Origin: Acanthococcus lagerstroemiae
Taxonomy: Eukaryota > Arthropoda > Insecta > Hemiptera > Eriococcidae
Direction of reading: 5' to 3'
Length of the DNA stretch: 64,000 nucleotides
Assembly (NCBI GenBank): GCA_031841125.1
Contig: CM063106.1
Coordinates: 17,112,001-17,176,000 of the forward strand
Below are positions 43,458 through 53,448 of the stretch, piece after piece (the first letter of the stretch is position 1; each line of letters begins with the position of its first letter). The notes below the pieces were generated by a model. That model made no database searches. It worked only from the letters and a program-made list of their open reading frames with translations, and was not told where the DNA came from. Made by a program: the position numbers and the translations under genes.

Positions 43458-45056
43458 CAGCGTTTGTCAACCGGTGTGCCGCGGCACACTGGTGTGCCGT
43501 GAGCCCCCTCGAAGTGTGCCGCGAAATTAATCATGTTCATACAAATTACAAAATATACCATGAAAATATTACTTCGTAATAAAGAATAAACCATACTATT
43601 ATCATGAATACATTGAAGGAGAATGAAAGCTTGCGTGAACATGTCCATAAAAATTAAAGTAAATAAGAAACACTTCATCATAAGGACGTCCTACGTTCAT
43701 TACGATTTCTTTCTCAGTTACTGTGTTACTCTTCGATCCGTTCACATTACATTACGAGATTACGTGTTATTTTTTCCATACAATGGATAAATTTTTATGT
43801 CGACCTACGTGCTGTGATACGCCATGTGGTACCGAGCCCCCCCCCCGGAAGAAACAGAAAGTGCTGCGTCAATATAATGAGGACTACTTAAAATTTGGTT
43901 TTCATTGGTCTGGTGATGAAAGTAATCCTCGCCCTTTGTGTCTTGTATGCGGAGAAGTTTTATCTAACGAGGTTATGAACCCGAGTAAGCTAAAACGACA
44001 TCTTTCAAGCAAGCATGTTCATTTGATGAGCAAAGACATCGTGTACTTTCAACGTTTATTGAAGTCACGAACTCAACAAGCCGTGAAATTTAAGAAGATA
44101 GCCACAGTCTCAGACGAAGCGCAAGAGGCAAGTTTCGTAGTAGCGGAGTTAGTTGCCAAAAAAATGAAGGTGCATACAGCTGCAGAAGAGTTGGTGTTGC
44201 CAGCGTGTCGTGAAATCGTGGAAATCTTCTTTGGTAAAGAGGCAGCAACAGAGGTGTCGAAAATTCCGTTGTCAGACAATACCATTGGTAGACGCATTGC
44301 ATTCATGTCTGCTGATATTGAAGAACAAGTGAGCCAGAAATTACAAAATGCTTCCCTCTTCGCTCTGCAAGTAGACGAGTCCACAGACATAAGTGGAAAA
44401 GCACAACTTTTGGCTTTCATCCGTATGATTTGTGAGGACAGTATTGTGGAAGAGTTCCTATGTTGCAAAGAACTTCCAGAAACAACGAGAGGTGAAGATA
44501 TTTTCGCATGTATGGACAAATATCTGAAATCAATGCATTTGTCGTGGGAAACATGTGTTGGAGCTTGTACTGACGGAGCGCCTTCAATGACCGGCTCTAT
44601 CCGTGGTTTTATTACGTTAGTAAAGAAGGAAAATCCGAAAATTATCAGTACTCATTGCTTCATTCACAGAGAAGCGCTGGTTGCAGCATCACTTATACAC
44701 GAATTGAAAATTGTTATGGATCAGGTGGTGGAAGTCATCAATTTCATTAAGAAGGGTGCACTGAGGTCACGATTATTTGGACAACTCTGTGAAGGTATGG
44801 AAGCTGATCATACAAGATTGCTCTTCTACAGCGCCGTCCGATGATTGTCAAGAGGACGTGCACTGTCGCGCCTTTATGAATTACGAGAGGAAGTTCTTAC
44901 ATTTCTAATATTGGAAGAAAGCAGGCTCGATTTTGTCGAAGATGACTTCTGGTGGATGAAGGTAGCCTTCTTGACAGACTTATTTGAGCATATCAATAAA
45001 TTAAACACGAGCATGCAAGGCAGAAACGAAAATATTATGACATCTTCTGACAAAAT
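43458..45056 (+). mobile_element. hAT transposon, right end deleted
   Basis: The left end CAGCGTTTGTCAACCGGTGT, followed by GCCGCGGCACACTGG, is a typical animal hAT terminus. It is preceded by the 8-mer CTCTAGAG (43450-43457). On the right there is no matching TIR. The sequence passes from transposase coding DNA directly to CTAGAG (45057-45062) and the continuing MULE target. So the right end plus two bases of the duplicated 8-mer have been deleted. The undisturbed target CTCTAGAG survives in the inverted MULE copy at 45778-45785. Confidence 0.88.
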
Positions 45057-45060
45057 CTAG
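43783..45060 (+). pseudogene. hAT transposase (ZBED/FAM200-like), nonsense-interrupted and C-terminally truncated
   Basis: The likely start is the ATG of MDKFLCR at 43783. Residues 53-78 form a BED-type zinc finger (C53, C56, H73, H78). The RNase-H-like catalytic fold follows: LQVDESTDISGKAQLLAFIR with the first acidic residue, ACTDGAPSMTG with the second, and STHCFIHREAL, the CxxH motif. At 44842-44844 a TGA stands where relatives have Trp (VRWLSRG). The same frame then continues SRGRALSRLYELREEVL for 71 more codons to a TAG at 45058 formed at the deletion junction. The C-terminal hAT dimerisation domain is missing. It resembles the ZBED5/FAM200-like hAT proteins found in many animals, but here it is clearly within a transposon and inactive. 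Confidence 0.92.
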
Positions 45061-45062
45061 AG

Positions 45063-45208
45063 TCAACAGATGCATTCGGCGACCAGACGGACGCTTGCTT
45101 AAATATTTCTTTGGTCTATCTCTGTTACCCCCTGAGTAAGTTGAAGACTGTTTTTGTTATGATTTAATGGAGCGGAAACCAGATGACGAAAAATATGATC
45201 AATTTTGA
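45063..45208 (+). pseudogene. MULE transposase fragment, left copy, downstream of hAT
   Basis: The plus strand continues VNRC, then RRPDGRLLKYFFGLSLLPPE, a TAA, and VEDCFCYDLMERKPDDEKYD. It then ends at QF, where Penelope terminal sequence begins (about 45211). The TAA is also present in the minus-strand copy, so it arose before the two copies separated. Confidence 0.7.
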
Positions 45209-45212
45209 GAGG

Positions 45213-45310
45213 GTACTCCACTGATGATGGCATAACAGCCGAAAGCGCTCTGGAATACAGAAGAAGGAAAAGTGAATTGGCACATCCTACAAAAGGAAGA
45301 AGTAAAGTAG
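45213..45310 (+). mobile_element. Penelope terminal-repeat fragment with hammerhead-like core
   Basis: It contains CTGATGA (45221-45227), a possible helix II of GGC/GCC (45229-45231 with 45238-45240) and GAAA (45241-45244). These are the invariant boxes of a hammerhead ribozyme core in the right order. The terminal repeats of Penelope-like elements are known to carry hammerhead motifs. I cannot build a convincing helix III and cleavage site from the following bases, so self-cleavage is unlikely or at least unproven. The downstream GAATTGGCACATCCTAC matches the copies at 43203 and 24733 in inverted form. Confidence 0.6.
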
Positions 45311-45382
45311 TACGTCATCGCTAATAGAAATTTAAAACAAACGCGTTTTATAAATATTGTAAACGACTAATTCTTCCAATAA

Positions 45383-45905
45383 TTATTTTTCTTTTGCGTT
45401 TACCCTAGGGGCCGAAGTACCTCCTAATTTAATGTAGGGTTCACCTTGGATTGTCTTCAGTGTGTCAGCTAAATGAAATATGCTGGGGTGAGGTGCATTA
45501 AACATTTTATTTAGTCTGCTGTGGGATCCCTCACAAAGGTTGGTAGTGCGTTGTTGACTTGGCGTGAACTCAGCCCACATCGAAGGAAGGAAAACACTAT
45601 CAGGTGCGACATATGTCTCCAAAATGCAATCACAAAATTGATCATATTTTTCGTCATCTGGTTTCCGCTCCATTAAATCATAACAAAAACAGTCTTCAAC
45701 TTACTCAGGGGGTAATAGAGATAGACCAAAGAAATATTTAAGCAAGCGTCCGTCTGGTCGCCGTATGCATCTGTTGACTCTAGAGCCTGTATTTGTACAA
45801 TGTTCCCCCACTCGATTACGTAGCATTAGTCAACTCAGTAATCTGCATAGTCTAAATATAGACATAAGTAGGTCCTGCTGAAACGTGCTCATGACTCATC
45901 GTAAG
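45383..45905 (-). pseudogene. MULE transposase C-terminal region, right copy
   Basis: The minus strand reads MSTFQQDLLMSIFRLCRLLS, a stop, VGEHCTNTGSRVNRCIRRPD, GRLLKYFFGLSLLPPE, a stop, VEDCFCYDLMERKPDDEKYD. A 96-codon frame to 45383 then contains PSMWAEFTPSQQRTTNLCEG and NKMFNAPHPSIFHLADTLKT. The 'MWAE...RTTNLCEGSHSRLN...HPSIFHL' pattern follows the catalytic core in animal MULE-type transposases. The core itself is absent. This copy preserves the empty hAT target at 45778-45785. Confidence 0.75.
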
Positions 45906-46075
45906 TACCTTACAGCACAGTTCTGTGCAATACATGCAGCACCTGGGAACCAACTCGACTACAACCCCCGCGGTGACGGATTCCGTCTAGGAACCAATTC
46001 GACTGGCTAAAAGGGTACTTGGGAACCAATTCGACGTCCACCATCAATGGTACTATCGATAATCGTTTCATCACT

Positions 46076-47399
46076 ACAACTTCTGTATAAATTTGCGTGC
46101 AATCGGAAACGACATCGTCTCATCAATCGCGTGGACACGCTGTATTAATTACTCGCTTAGAATACAGACGCACAAACAAGTTGCAAGAAAGTTTACAAGA
46201 TGGACAAAAAAAAAAAAAAAAGAGGGAACGAAACTGAGTATACGTTAAGGTTACACAATGAGTAACATGTCCGAGCAAATAATTCGGTGTGTAAACACGT
46301 GTTCGATAACGATTAAACATAAAACCGTAAACGTAAATTTAACATTTAAATTCTCGTTTCCCTGCTCCTTCAGCTCGGACCTGCTGGCCTGCAGGTCTGT
46401 CTCCTGAATTTAACGTTAAACAGACACCTGACAGAAAATGACGATAAAATACCTTTTTTTTTTCCTTCTTTTTCGTACAAGGAAAACCGCGCGACGGTAG
46501 TCGATCGAGGTTATTACCATCATGGGATCTTATAAGGGTACGTGCACGATATTATACCGGTAATTAAACTTGTGAAAGAGAAGACACGAACTATTCTATA
46601 CGGTTTTGCATACTATCGAGTCTCTCTTCAAAGCAGCTGATGACGGGAGAGCCTTCAGCTGCCGCCGTATCGGCGGTGCCGGACAAGTGTTCGGATGGCG
46701 CGCGATGATGGGAAACGTACCGCGCGCAAACTCGATTACGAACGAATCGGGTTTCGTTTGAAATTCTTATTTTTTTTATAAACGATCTCCGGCGACAAAT
46801 AACAGGTTACTTAATATTCCTCGAAAGTTTACCGTGTTATTATTACCTAGTTAAAGAGCAATGAGAGCGAAACACCTGATATTTCAATGAAGACTTTGTT
46901 GTTGCGCCGATAAGTAACAAGTTAAATACATACAGGAACCGTAGGCTGGTATTGCAGGTACGAGGTACCAACTACTTGTAGTACGGCTACTAACTTGCTC
47001 AAATAGTTTGACCCATTCGGAAGCAATCGCAATGTACGCGTTTTCGAGCGATTACGCGCCAGAACCAGATCACCGCCGTAATAGTCTCGTTATTGGGCAC
47101 GAAAATTGTATATAATTTTACCTCCGATTGGAGCTTCCTACTTAATTGCCATGATAGAAGATGCGCCGGGTCGAACGTGAAAAAATGTGTCTTCGGCAAT
47201 TTTACACGAGCGCGCATGTGCCAACTGCACCCAGTGCCACTAGATCCTTACTCGAGGGCAAGAACAGAACGAAATTATACGCGAGGAAACTGAAAAGTTA
47301 GAGGAAATGGTACAAATATGGACTCCTGAGAATAATTGAAAGGTTACCAAAGAAAGGGGTGTAAGTTCCGATAACTTTTTTTTTTTTTAGGAAGTGCGT
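46076..47399. other. No gene; candidate conserved non-coding DNA 46440-47060
   Basis: No coding match. From about 46440 to 47060 the sequence appears non-repetitive and relatively CpG-rich (for example around CAGCTGATGACGGGAGAG). It contains GGTAATTAAAC and similar words. It could be regulatory; inference only. Confidence 0.4.
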
Positions 47400-50300
47400 T
47401 TTAAAAGTTTACGATCAAAAAATGGTCTGCAACACCTGGTTGCGCTCATGTCGGATTGTTAATTTAAAGCGGACCTCTAATGATACTACTAAAAATGAAA
47501 TTGACCACTTTTTGATCGAAGATCGTAGAGTAGTACTCAATTACGATGTGATAAATACCTTCGATTTTTCTTCTGATCACCGGCTAGGGAGAGCCAGGCT
47601 AAGACTCGTAGCAAAAGAAACACTAATTACATATGTATGAATCCAAAATTGTTCCGGCTTACTTGAGAGCAGAAGCCAATGCCAGATTAAAAAAGAAATT
47701 AGATTCTATAACGGACGAAAACTTAGTAGATCTCCTAGAAAAATATAGTCGTTTCGAGTCAGCGATAGAGGAGACGGCCGAGGAAGTAGGAGTGAGCAGA
47801 CCCCTTGCGATTACGAACGACAAACTTAGTATAGAATCAAAAGAGCTGATGGAAAGGAGGAACTTATTGAAAAGACTGGTAGTGAAGAGTAAGAATGTCA
47901 AGGTCGAACTCTCGATTCTGAGCAAGTTGATCAAACGCGAAATTAAGCAAGACCCATGGAATTACGATCAGAAAATGGTGGGTCGGAACTAACCGCAAAC
48001 TGGGCAACCAAAGTACGAAAAGCTATTTCCAAAGGTCAGTACCTACTCCGATTCGTGAAAGCCAAGAGTATCAATAAAAAGATATACGACAGGAAGGAAA
48101 TTAGTGCGGAAGCTACGAAATTTTACCGGGAGCTCTATAACCGACCCAGAGTCAGTTGGAAACACAGTTGTCCGGAGGGAAGAAATCCGGGCCCCGAGTA
48201 GCGAGGCGGAGACGCTGCCCTTTTTAAACAAAGAAATCTTCCAAGTCTTACAGAACCTAAAAACAAACAAGGTGGCAGGACCAGATAAAATTGAAAACTT
48301 AGTTTTGAAGATCCTTGCAGAGGCCATCACGCCCTTCTTTACCATACTGGCCAACAAAATTCTGGCCACCAGGGCAAGGCCGGCTCAGTGGCATCTGTCT
48401 GAGATCATTGTGTTGCATAAAAAAGGCAACAAATCGGATCTGGATAACTTTAGGCCCATAAGCTTAACTTCAAACTTGAGTAAAGTATTTCTGAAATTAA
48501 TAAAAAACAGAATTTTTGGCATTTTGGATTCACAACAACCCGAAAAACATACCGTCCGGCTTTAGGAGAGGATACTCAACTACTATAGACACATCTCCAC
48601 TTTAAACTGACTAATCGAGGTCGCTCGCGAGTATAAGATGAAGCTTATTATTATGTTCATCGACTTCAATAAAGCTTTTGACTCGGTGAAACACAATAGT
48701 GTCTGGAAAGCGCTAAGGGGACATGGAGTGCGAACCAATCTGGTAAAAATCCTGGAAAATCTATGTAATAATTCTGAGGCCTACATCGAATTAGACCTCC
48801 CAGGGGAAAAATTTAGGCTGGAAAGCAGCATAAAATAGGGGGACCCACTCTGTCCTAATATTTTCAACCGCGTCCTCGAAGGGGTGTTTCAAAAACTAAG
48901 GTGGAAGGATAAGGATATCAATATTGATGGTAAAAGGTTGAATAACCTACGCTTTGCCGACAATATAGCATTGATAAGTAGTAATTGGGACGAATTCGAG
49001 ATAATGGCCGAAGAACTATGTGCCGAAAGCAAAGAAGTAAGACTCTTAATAAATTTCTCAAAATCAAAAATCATGTCAAACTATGGGGTAAAAAGCTTTT
49101 CGCTAGAGAACCAGGTATTCGAAATAGTTTCTGAATACAAATACGAGGGATGATCAAAAAGTAACCTCCGCTACCTCTGAAAACAAAAAAAAAAAAAAAA
49201 AAAAAAAAAGGAAAAATTAACAAAAAAACAGGACATTTTTGTTTGGCTTCTGAGACAACACTGTAAAAATTTCAGGCGCGTAAGACTAACGAGGTAGGCA
49301 AGGCAGTACAAAAACGATGGAGCTACCCCTGAAATGTGTGTCAAGAATTAAGTTCGCGCAGTAGTACGTTTTTCACTGCGCTTGGCGCATGGCTGCGGCA
49401 ATCGAATTTTTGTCCGCTTACGAACGCGAAGGGGAATCCATGCTCGACCATATGGTGGGGGACGAGACGTGAGTCCATCAGTATACTCCTCCGAGCGGAC
49501 TCGCCGAGCGCGGTGAAAAAGAAAAACGTATTACTGCGCGCACTTCAATTCTTGACACACGTTTCAGGGGTAGCTCCATCGTTTTTGTACTGCCCTGCCT
49601 ACCTCGTTAGTCTTACGCGCCTGAAATTTTTACAGTGTTGTCTCAGAAGCCTCACAAACATGTCATACTTTTTGGGAATTTTCCTTTTTTTTTTTTTTTT
49701 TTTTTTTTTGTTTTCAGATGTAGCGGAGGTTACTTTTTGATCATCCCTCGTACTTGGACCAAATTATCTCCTTTGAGGACAGGCAAGACAAAGAACTAAA
49801 AGCGCGTATCTCCAGCGCCTGGAAGAACTTTGGGCGCATAAGCACATTTTCAATAATAAAACGAGCACTTACATTAGGCCCAGGGTTTTCAGGCAGTGCA
49901 TTGAGTCGTCGCTGATCTACGGGGCCCAGACTTGGGCCCTAACTAAAACTCAAGTGAAACGATTACTTATAGCGCGCTATTATGTAAAATCCTAGGCTTG
50001 AGGCTAAAAGACAAAATCAAGCTTCAAACGATCCACTGCAAAACGAGAACAGCAGATATAGGATGGACGGTCAAAAAGCTCAAACTCGGCTATGCGGGGC
50101 ACTGAGCTAGAAGCCGGAATGAGAAATTGACTAAAAGTGTGGAAGGGTGGTACCTAAGGGACGAGAAAAGAGGAAGAAGGAGACCCCATGCAAGATGGCA
50201 AGACGAAATTGTTAAAAGGTTTGGTATTTTATGGCAAAACGGGTGGCCAGGAATAGACCAAGCTGGAAGCGGGCGATAGCAGCCTATACGTGTGATTGGG

Positions 50301-50400
50301 TGGACCCGATGGCATGACGACTCCCACCGGGCCAATAACACCTGGTAACTCACAGAAAGGTGTAAAATCGGGGATTGTAGCCTACCGTCGGGCAATACAA
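47400..50400 (+). pseudogene. Non-LTR retrotransposon ORF2, longest RT relic here, interrupted by a mariner
   Basis: The plus strand begins within the end of an endonuclease (NEIDHFLIEDRRVVLNYDVI, then FDFSSDHRLGRARLRL, catalytic SDH retained, about 47500-47605). A helical linker (47633-47992) follows. RT proper has NLKTNKVAGPDKIENLVLKI, LHKKGNKSDLDNFRPISLTS (about 48410-48475), IMFIDFNKAFDSVKHNSVWK (about 48655), a stop at 48836 before GDPL, and NLRFADNIALIS (about 48945) with the second catalytic Asp changed to Asn. At 49142 a mariner splits YKY-LDQIISFEDRQDKEL. The C-terminal GWTVKKLKLGYAG, RRRPHARWQDEIVKRFGILW region (about 50060-50240) and an A-rich tail near 50395-50440 follow. Several frameshifts occur. 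It is of the same family as 14040-14980. Confidence 0.88.
49144..49750. mobile_element. Internally deleted mariner, 607 bp, TIRs of about 200 bp
   Basis: TA flanks at 49142-49143 and 49751-49752. The ends CGAGGGATGATCAAAAAGTA and its inverse are identical. The inverted match continues inward past A25/T25 tracts (49184-49209, 49685-49710) to about 200 bp per side. The middle holds a transposase scrap on the plus strand (about 49390-49480): EFLSAYEREGESMLDHMVGD, then ET followed by TGA instead of the Trp of the GDETW motif, then VHQYTPPS. Removing the element with one TA restores the host frame exactly (EYKYLDQIIS). Confidence 0.92.
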
Positions 50401-50455
50401 AAAAATCATTTAAAAAACAAAAAGAAAAAACAGAAAAAACAGATGTTATTGTTGT

Positions 50456-50590
50456 TAATATAGTCTTCAGTCTCTCGACTTGTAAATTGCGTGTCTCTCC
50501 TTTTTCCCCCTCCTGTGCTAATCTTTTCATTTCGGAGAAGGATTTACACTTTGTATTTGTATCCATCATTATCTGCTCTTCATGACTCAT
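50456..50590 (-). pseudogene. Non-LTR retrotransposon C-terminal scrap
   Basis: The minus strand reads MSHEEQIMMDTNTKCKSFSE and onward to NLQVERLKT. It matches the minus-strand piece at 32290-32145 (SYEEQIMKEQ...). It is a short isolated relic of that retrotransposon family. Confidence 0.5.
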
Positions 50591-50604
50591 TCTTTGCCAC
50601 TGAT

Positions 50605-50985
50605 TGATAGCAAAACAGATCTTGATGAGAGTGCTAAAACATATAAACTGTGATTTAACTAAACGGATGTTCTACCTGGCCGATTGAGGGAGAACAAGGA
50701 GAGTGAGTTATGCAAATAAGAAGAAGAACGTAGTTTTTGAGATCACGTACAGGTATGCAGGAGACAAAAGACGTTTGTGAGACGTTCGCATTGTGCTACG
50801 CAGGAATTGCCCAGGCAGGACGAGTAGTTGATTTGTATAAAAATGTAAATTCGAGAGATCACCGCACTTGCCTCAGTGTTGCCTGCTAATTGGTGTGGCG
50901 AGGGAATGAAATTAATCCTTTAGACCTACAATATCACGCTCAAGCCTCTCAGAAAAGCATTGGCGGAACCAGGCAGTGTGTATGG
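50605..50985. repeat. Dispersed repeat, copy 2
   Basis: It matches 31385-31800 from AAAACAGATCTTGATGAGAG to GGCGGAACCAGGCAGTGTG. In both places a scrap with EEQIM coding lies nearby but in a different relative position, so the repeat is probably a separate unit. Confidence 0.7.
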
Positions 50986-51080
50986 TACCGGCATAGTATT
51001 TCTAGGCAAATTTTAGTATGCTTAGGCGTATTGTATCTTACAACGTATGTACTTCTAATTGAATTGAGGAGCGCGCTTCT

Positions 51081-51291
51081 AAAGTGACCTAACTGTAAAA
51101 TTATGATTTCATGAGTTTTTGTTTTCCACACGCTGTCTTGCCGCGCCAGAGGCAAACTTTGCAAAAACAAAAACGACAAATTTTTCTTGAAGGTTGAACT
51201 TATTGATACCTACCTTATAAAAATCCGTTACCTACTTTACTGTTTTTTGCTTGTTTTTCTCAAAACTAAAATTTTGCAGTTAGGTCACTTT
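51081..51291. mobile_element. MITE, 211 bp, TIR AAAGTGACCTAACTG
   Basis: It begins AAAGTGACCTAACTGTAAAA and ends ATTTTGCAGTTAGGTCACTT plus T, giving about 20 bp of inverted match. No coding capacity. A target duplication is not clear. Confidence 0.7.
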
Positions 51292-51954
51292 GAACGTGAA
51301 CTTCTCAATTGTAATTTGTCTAGGTAACTTATAATTTGTCTAGGTATATTATAATATGCCGACATCCATTCAGGCAGGTTTCAGTTTTAACTTGTCAAAC
51401 TATAATTTCAATTCTGATGAAGTAGGGATAGTACTGTAATTCCTGTCCAAACATGCTTATTTATTGATAAGCCTGGCATATACTACTCGTGTCAGTTGAA
51501 GAATGAAAGTGAAGTGAAGTGAACAACGAAAGTGAACACCAACACCCCGAAAAAATTTTTTCAGTAATAAAAACGAGAAAAATGAGAATGAGAGAAATAC
51601 AAAGGGTAAAAGAGGTGCCCATTAAATTCAATTTGAATAACATAGAATTTCGGACAGAAAAACTTCTTTTTTAATACCATATTTTCTCGAATATAATGCG
51701 CAGTGAGGAATCAGAAAAGTCACTTTAGAATTTCTTTTACTGCTCGAATATAATGCGCACCCCAATTTTAGAGATCAGCGCGCTATCCACTTGTCCCCCT
51801 CCCTCAATCATGGGGGACAAGAAAATTCCCAGGGATGGAAAGGTACGAAGCTTAAAGCATGTGCTGAATGTAGAATTTGGATCTTTTTTCATTTCCAATC
51901 CCAATAAAACGAAAGAAAGATTTAATAAACTGTTTTTCTCTCCATAAGGCCTGT
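51292..51954. other. No gene; repeated CTCGAATATAATGCGCA and a 21-bp SINE scrap
   Basis: CTCGAATATAATGCGCA occurs at about 51685 and 51743 in direct orientation, a word common in dispersed insect repeats. GAGATCAGCGCGCTATCCAC (51771 on) equals part of the minus-strand SINE tRNA region, so a tiny SINE fragment may be present. Confidence 0.45.
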
Positions 51955-52267
51955 CCCGATGCGCAATCAGTTACCCTGGTTACCCGCGGAAATGTTACCC
52001 ATTTGCAACCTCAGTTACCCTCAGATTACCCAGAAACCCGTCAGTTACTCTTGGTCCCCATTTAGTTACCTGGGTAAGTTACCTGCTTGCAACCCTCAGT
52101 TACCTTCCGATTACTCAGAAACCCATAATTCCCTTGGTTCCCATTAGGTACTTGGGTAAGTTACCCGTTTGTCACCCTCAGTTACCCTCAGATTACCCAG
52201 AAACCCGTCGGTTACCCTTGGTTCCCCTTTAGTTATTTGGGTAACTGGCGGGATTCTGAGCATCGAG
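51955..52267. repeat. GTTACCC-rich element, second locus
   Basis: It begins CCCGATGCGCAATCAGTTAC and ends GGATTCTGAGCATCGAG, like the units at 23456-23750. The interior has about three imperfect subunits of about 75-100 bp, each with CCCTCAGTTACC and CAGAAACCC. It is the same family with a different internal copy number. Confidence 0.75.
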
Positions 52268-53029
52268 TTGTTAAAAACTGTGCTGCTCAAAAGGGTTATT
52301 TTGAATCATATTTAGGCGTTTTCAGGAATAGATATAAACAAAAGTATAAGTAACCGTGTTTATGGCAAATCCGTTGTTAAATAATTTTTATTTGAAGCCG
52401 TTTTTGTATTTTTCACAAATCCCAAGATTTCTCGAGAAAAAGACCTGTGTGGTTTGAACCTTCTAAAAAACAAGAACAAGGAGTAGGTGTGGTGACTTTT
52501 AGTATGTTTATTAGGATCCTCATACCTAACCTTCTGCCAAAAAGCAGCTTACCCCGGTATTTTGTGTCGATTTTTACATACAATTTTCCCAGACTAATGG
52601 AGATACATATCTCCCCTGCTCATGCCCCCCGTTTCGATGGACTGCGGTTTGATTAGTTGTTGCAATAGTTCACCTGTGTTCGCGTTAATTGTTATTACAC
52701 ATTCATTATCTCTAGATGTTACAAATAGAAGAAACGATTTTTATCGTTTGAAAAGAATTAAACGTTCTAGCTAACTAAGTATTAAATCTGTTTCTTATTA
52801 TTTTAATCCATTAATTAATTCTCTATTGTTTATTTTGTTCCATGTTTCGATTTCAATGATTTTGGCGATTGATGACAAGCAGTATGTAAGTACTAAGTAT
52901 TGTAAGATTTTTTGATTACTTCGGGTAAGATTGTAGGAGCTGCGTTGTGGCTAAGGCCGTAACTAGGGTGGAGACTAAATATTATCTTTTCCCCCTTTTT
53001 AAGGTTTAAAATAATTTCTACTCCCCTCC
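52268..53029. other. No gene seen
   Basis: No coding match. A single MITE-like end (GGCCGTAACTAGGGTGGAG) lies near 52953, but I cannot find its partner. Confidence 0.45.
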
Positions 53030-53190
53030 CCATTGAGCAGGGGTTACTTCATCATCCAACATTGTACTAAACAGTCTCGTCAAAGTGGAAGCAAGCTCCT
53101 CTGCAAAAAACTTAAGGGACTCGTTACTTACCATATCTGGTCCCACAGCCCTGTCCGCGTTGATAGATTTGAACGCTTTTTCCACCTAGG
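53030..53190 (-). pseudogene. Reverse transcriptase N-terminal scrap
   Basis: The minus strand reads EKAFKSINADRAVGPDMVSN, ESLKFFAEELASTLTRLFST and VTPAQW, the 'KAxGPD..' start of a non-LTR RT domain. It is short and isolated. It lies on the same strand as the R1 relic next to it, though order suggests it is a different insertion. Confidence 0.6.
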
Positions 53191-53448
53191 AATATTACGA
53201 AAGGAAAATGGGAATACAAAAATAGATGGGCTGACAATGGTTTGGTGGAGCGTATGGCGATGCACGCATGCCAGAGTGGCTCCTCAGACACCCGCACCTC
53301 TGGCCTCAGAAACTACCCTTTCGAGTATCGAATCAGTGGCCAGAGGGGCGCGTTGAGGCCGGCCCGAGCCCCTGTTTCGTCGTTCCACTGCTGGTGTACG
53401 CTGTCCGGCCAGAGCCACCATGGGGTCCCCTACTGACTAAGGTTAACG

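Larger units (their letters stand above)
42985..46045. mobile_element. Foldback MULE-like element with nested insertions
   Basis: Both ends carry short tandem arrays of a GTCGAATTGGTTCCC-type word. The left copies lie at about 42995-43105 and the inverted GGGAACCAATTCGAC copies at about 45950-46035. Inside, a MULE transposase segment is present twice, head to head: plus strand at 43308-43457 plus 45057-45210, minus strand at 45930-45650. Terminal repeats built of tandem subrepeats plus a MULE-type transposase recall the FB-NOF group of foldback elements. A hAT transposon splits the left MULE copy, and Penelope terminal pieces sit at 43203-43307 and 45213-45310. No target duplication was identified, so the outer limits are approximate. 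Confidence 0.65.

Noticed and set aside
43783..44844. Host gene of the ZBED/FAM200 type
   Set aside because: It begins just inside a hAT terminus and 8-mer duplication, has a TGA in place of Trp and lacks the C-terminal domain; it is a dead transposon.
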